DNA from: Diplonema japonicum
Taxonomy: Eukaryota > Euglenozoa > Diplonemea > Diplonemida > Diplonemidae
Length of the DNA: 64,000 bases
NCBI GenBank assembly: GCA_964019335.1
Contig: OZ025743.1
Coordinates: 62,001-126,000 of the forward strand
Direction of reading: 5' to 3'
Part shown: positions 63,164 to 64,000 of the stretch, one piece after another
How positions within the stretch are numbered: the stretch's first letter is position 1
How the letters are laid out: every line of letters begins with the position of its first letter
The notes under the pieces: model-generated
What the model saw: only the letters and a program-made list of their open reading frames with translations
Told to the model about the DNA's origin: nothing
Databases searched by the model: none
Translations under genes and position numbers: made by a program

Positions 63164-63873
63164 CTTAATTTTTAAAGGTTCCCTGTGAATATGAAAGCTA
63201 AGTTGTTGTTTTTTTTAGAAAGAAAAAAAAAAAAGAATGGAAGCAAAGTGTCGAAGTGCGGGAGAAGGGGGGGGGGGGGGGGGGGGGGGAGAGAGAGAGG
63301 AGAAGTGTGCTTTTTTTAGATAACCGACAACAAACAAAAAAAAAAGGAGTCCAATCCTAAAAAAATCCTCGAAAACAACCCCAAACATATTAAAGGTTGC
63401 AAGGTATGGTGTATTCTACTCTCCCCCCCCCCCCCCCCCCCCCTCTTTTTCTTTTCTTACATTCAAAATCAAATCCCGACGAGGTATATAAATATATTTA
63501 CATTATTTACATGTTATCGGAAGATAAGGTGTATGCGGGTTTCTCACTGTTATGTCCCTGCCTGTGGTGTGGCTGCCTCGGGAATGAGGTCTCGCAAACA
63601 ATCAGACGACTCGTTCTTTATCGGGGTTATTGGGGACATGCTTGGGGGGCTTTCTTCTCTGTTGCTCTGTGAAAAAGAGACACTTATGCGGCAGCTGAAA
63701 TGATATTGTAAGTGGGAATAAAAAGCGAAAGGACGCCTGAAGAGCCTCACAGCCTACCTCTTGATCGAACATTCTGTTGTGGTGTGGCCTTCGGCCCTTC
63801 GCTTATTTTGTTTTGATCACTTTATCCTATGGGTTCGCTTGGGGGGCTTTATTCTCCGCCGTTCCGTGTCACG
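63164..63873. other. Intergenic; G/C runs and chimeric duplicated flanks
   Basis: Contains a G-run (63267-63289) and a C-run (63423-63442). At 63464-63484 it has the TCAAATCAAATCCCGACGAG-type sequence otherwise found at the 3' end of both Rab genes. This runs directly into TTTACATGTTATCGGAAGAT..., the 3' flank of the ankyrin gene (compare 35429-35480). No Rab gene is present, so this looks like a recombined or deleted copy of the Rab-ankyrin neighbourhood. Confidence 0.65.
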
Positions 63874-64000
63874 TCACCCCGTCGTCCTCGGCCTTGTTCG
63901 CATTAGCTTTACCTCCGTGATGAGGACCTGCAATGCTTCGGTATGTCCTTCTTCAGTCGCCACGTCACACGGGGTAATACCGTCGTTGTCGGCCTTGTTC
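63874..64000 (-). CDS. ART/ankyrin gene copy 2, 3' end only (cut by window)
   Basis: The 127 bases to the window end match the 3' end of the ankyrin gene at 35518. The visible residues are the last ankyrin repeat, GITPCDVATEEGHTEALQV and LITE. A one-base deletion in the codon run for EGKA shifts the frame, so the tail becomes VKLMRTRPRTTG with TGA at 63874-63876 instead of GKATANKALSDGVT. The original stop (63869-63871) is still present in the other frame. Because only the final ~14 residues change, the product could be functional; it could also be decaying or a base-call error. Confidence 0.7.
   Translation of the reverse strand, partial: NKADNDGITPCDVATEEGHTEALQVLITEVKLMRTRPRTTG

Noticed and set aside
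61391-63175. A 594-codon + strand frame antisense to the sedolisin
   Set aside because: It is a shadow of a GC-rich, codon-biased gene: the residues are Gly/Val/Leu/Glu-rich with no domain, and the opposite strand encodes a complete peptidase.

Overview
This is nuclear DNA of a single-celled eukaryote. Evidence for that: short GT-AG introns interrupt conserved proteins; the proteins are eukaryotic (Rab GTPase, LAMTOR2 of the Ragulator complex, a kinesin-like protein, CCCH zinc fingers, a Dispatched-type RND transporter, a receptor fused to a protein kinase); and intergenic DNA is full of long A/T and G/C homopolymers. Nearly every gene lies on the minus strand, head to tail, with gaps often of only 100-300 bp. 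Such a one-way gene array is typical of genomes with polycistronic transcription and trans-splicing (Euglenozoa, dinoflagellates and relatives). The cyclase-like plus STE11-like kinase receptor also recalls kinetoplastids. The lineage itself cannot be fixed from this window, and I found no spliced-leader gene.

Layout by + coordinate (minus-strand transcription runs right to left). 1-11 kb: Yippee/Mis18-like protein, AlgH/UPF0301 protein, aminodeoxychorismate synthase, degenerate kinesin, unknown protein, LAMTOR2, decayed retroelement, LRR protein. 11-15 kb: homopolymer-rich desert. 15-27 kb: giant receptor/pseudo-cyclase/kinase, three tandem secreted paralogues that look mixed by gene conversion, and an SH3-like/PDZ/CAP protein. 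27-35 kb: fold-back repeat, Q-rich coiled-coil protein with four exons, decayed AA10 polysaccharide monooxygenase, NTF2-like protein, Rab copy 1, and a + strand mobile insertion. 35.5-38.9 kb: one 1035-residue ADP-ribosyltransferase plus ankyrin gene whose intron carries a fold-back repeat. 39-41.7 kb: desert. 41.7-50 kb: Dispatched-like transporter, J-domain protein, CCCH protein. 51.2-52.9 kb: 1.74-kb long inverted repeat. 53-57 kb: TLC-like membrane protein, MBL-fold hydrolase, Rab copy 2 in a ~1.1-kb duplicated block. 57.4-60.9 kb: decayed + strand element (cysteine-protease-like, proline/valine repeats, SUMO-interacting motif) beside a truncated FAD enzyme. 61.5-63.2 kb: sedolisin. 63.9 kb to the end: start of a second ankyrin gene copy.

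The genes do not form a pathway; their order looks transcriptional rather than functional. The themes are expansion and decay: duplicated Rab, tandem secreted proteins, duplicated ART/ankyrin locus, at least three repeat families, and several broken genes. Introns I could place are 40-66 nt (one is 275 nt). Most carry a G-run followed by an A-run where a polypyrimidine tract would be expected, and many start codons directly follow a long A-run. No promoter, tRNA, rRNA or CRISPR could be supported. Homopolymer indels could be sequencing errors, so frameshift-based pseudogene calls are provisional.
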